From Streptomyces sp. NBC_00554 (GTDB lineage Bacteria; Actinomycetota; Actinomycetes; Streptomycetales; Streptomycetaceae): a stretch of 64,000 nucleotides of DNA. The stretch lies in NCBI RefSeq assembly GCF_041431135.1, contig NZ_CP107799.1:3286001-3350000 (forward strand). The letters run 5' to 3'. The translations under genes and the position numbers were made by a program. This document shows positions 63,376 to 64,000 of the stretch, piece by piece; positions within the stretch are counted from its first letter, which is position 1, and every line of letters begins with the position of its first letter. The notes beneath the pieces were generated by a model. It had not been told where the DNA came from and did no database searches. It saw only the letters and a list, made by a program, of their open reading frames with translations.

Positions 63376-63967
63376 ATGGCCCCACCCATGTCCGCGGGCG
63401 GTTTCCTGGACCGGCTTCAGGGAGGCGGGCGTCACGGTCGTCGAGGTCGGCGACTGGGAACGTCACAACCGCAATCACAAGGGCCCGTGGGGTCCGGTGT
63501 ACGGCGTGATGATCCATCACACGGTGACCTCGGGCAGCAAGGCCACCGTCGAGCTCTGCCGGGACGGTTACGCGGAGCTGCCCGGGCCGCTGTGCCACGG
63601 CGTCATCACCAAGGACGGTGTCGTCCATCTCGTCGGCTACGGCCGCGTCAACCACGCGGGCCTCGGTGACGACGACGTACTGCGCGCCGTGATCGCGGCG
63701 AAGAGACTCCCCCCGGACAACGAGGCGAACACCGACGGCAACCGCCACTTCTACGGCTTCGAATGCGAGAACCTCGGCAACGGCGAGGACCCCTGGCCCG
63801 AAGCCCAGCTGAGCACCATCGAGAAGGTCGCCGCCGCGATCTGCCGCCACCACGGCTGGACGGAGCGCTCGGTGATCGGCCACCTGGAATGGCAGCCGGG
63901 CAAGATCGACCCCCGCGGCTTCACGATGGACTCCATGAGGGAGCGCGTCCGCGACCGGCTGAAGTGA
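63376..63967 (+). pseudogene. N-acetylmuramoyl-L-alanine amidase gene with apparent frameshift
   Basis: From ATG 63376 (GAAGGAGG upstream) the frame encodes APPMSAGGFLDRL and then loses the family pattern. Skipping one base near 63417-63421 restores REAGVTVVEVGDWERHNRNH and the amidase-2 domain: VYGVMIHHTV, HLVGYGRVNHAG, FYGFECENLG, IGHLEWQPGKIDPRG. The zinc site and the catalytic region are intact in the second frame. It is either a real single-base frameshift, a sequencing error, or translation from the GTG at 63497. If repaired, the protein would be ~195 residues and probably cytoplasmic or phage-type. Confidence 0.7.
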
Positions 63968-64000
63968 CACGCCTGCCCCGCAGAGCCACGCCCGCGACCG

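Noticed and set aside
1..64000. tRNA and rRNA genes
   Set aside because: No tRNA T-loop/acceptor patterns or conserved rRNA blocks were recognised by eye; a dedicated scan could still find one.

Overview
The window is high-GC DNA with the gene density, codon habits and gene families of a Streptomyces chromosome. Indicators are kgd/sucA, the sodN-sodX pair, a family 2B encapsulin, SARP/AfsR-type regulators, DUF6104 and CGNR proteins, and an Fxs peptide locus. Most genes look like core chromosome. No rRNA, tRNA, CRISPR array or replication origin was recognised.

Layout. 1-2.2 kb: end of an operon for a zinc-finger/membrane protein, a small membrane protein and an ABC ATPase. 2.2-10.1 kb: a rhomboid-like membrane protein, a TetR regulator, an MFS transporter with a GH3 hydrolase, a spermidine-synthase-like protein and a two-component system. 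10.4-14.2 kb: the fused E1/E2-type 2-oxoglutarate enzyme (kgd).

14.3-28.4 kb: the most notable segment, eight leftward genes in close order. In transcription order they are a CU044_2847/trypco1 protein, a trypsin-like peptidase with a probable VMAP-type C-terminus, a MoxR-like AAA+ ATPase, a von Willebrand A (SAV_2336-type) protein, a 61-residue FxsA-type peptide, the radical SAM/SPASM enzyme FxsB, a HExxH putative peptide hydroxylase, and FxsT (TIR-like, NB-ARC, TPR). This joins a vWA-MoxR conflict-type module to a RiPP (cyclophane) module. My reading is a regulated defence or signalling system in which a modified peptide and a protease act as outputs or triggers. That function is inference.

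28.5-40.2 kb: small conserved genes, a DUF4097/PadR pair, a stand-alone large TnpB-like RuvC nuclease (likely mobile), a quinone oxidoreductase, malic enzyme and a three-gene amino-acid ABC importer. 40.2-42.4 kb: a small accessory patch with an orphan secreted protein and two decayed genes (a SigE-like sigma factor and its membrane partner). 42.4-49.6 kb: a methyltransferase, a CGNR regulator, nickel superoxide dismutase with its maturation protease, a secreted amidase, a PH-like protein and a DrrAB-type exporter. 49.6-59.7 kb: an AfsR-like regulator, AraC/VOC genes, an ATP-grasp-like/VOC pair, an ECF42-type sigma factor with its YciI partner, a DHFR-like enzyme divergent from a TetR regulator, and an acetyltransferase. 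60.1-62.7 kb: a family 2B encapsulin shell gene translationally coupled to a polyprenyl transferase, its likely cargo. The window ends with a small conserved protein and an amidase gene that carries an apparent frameshift.

A dispersed Streptomyces-type intergenic repeat occurs at 35.5 kb and 59.8-60.0 kb, with a fragment at 31.9 kb. All calls come from reading the sequence; no database search was run.
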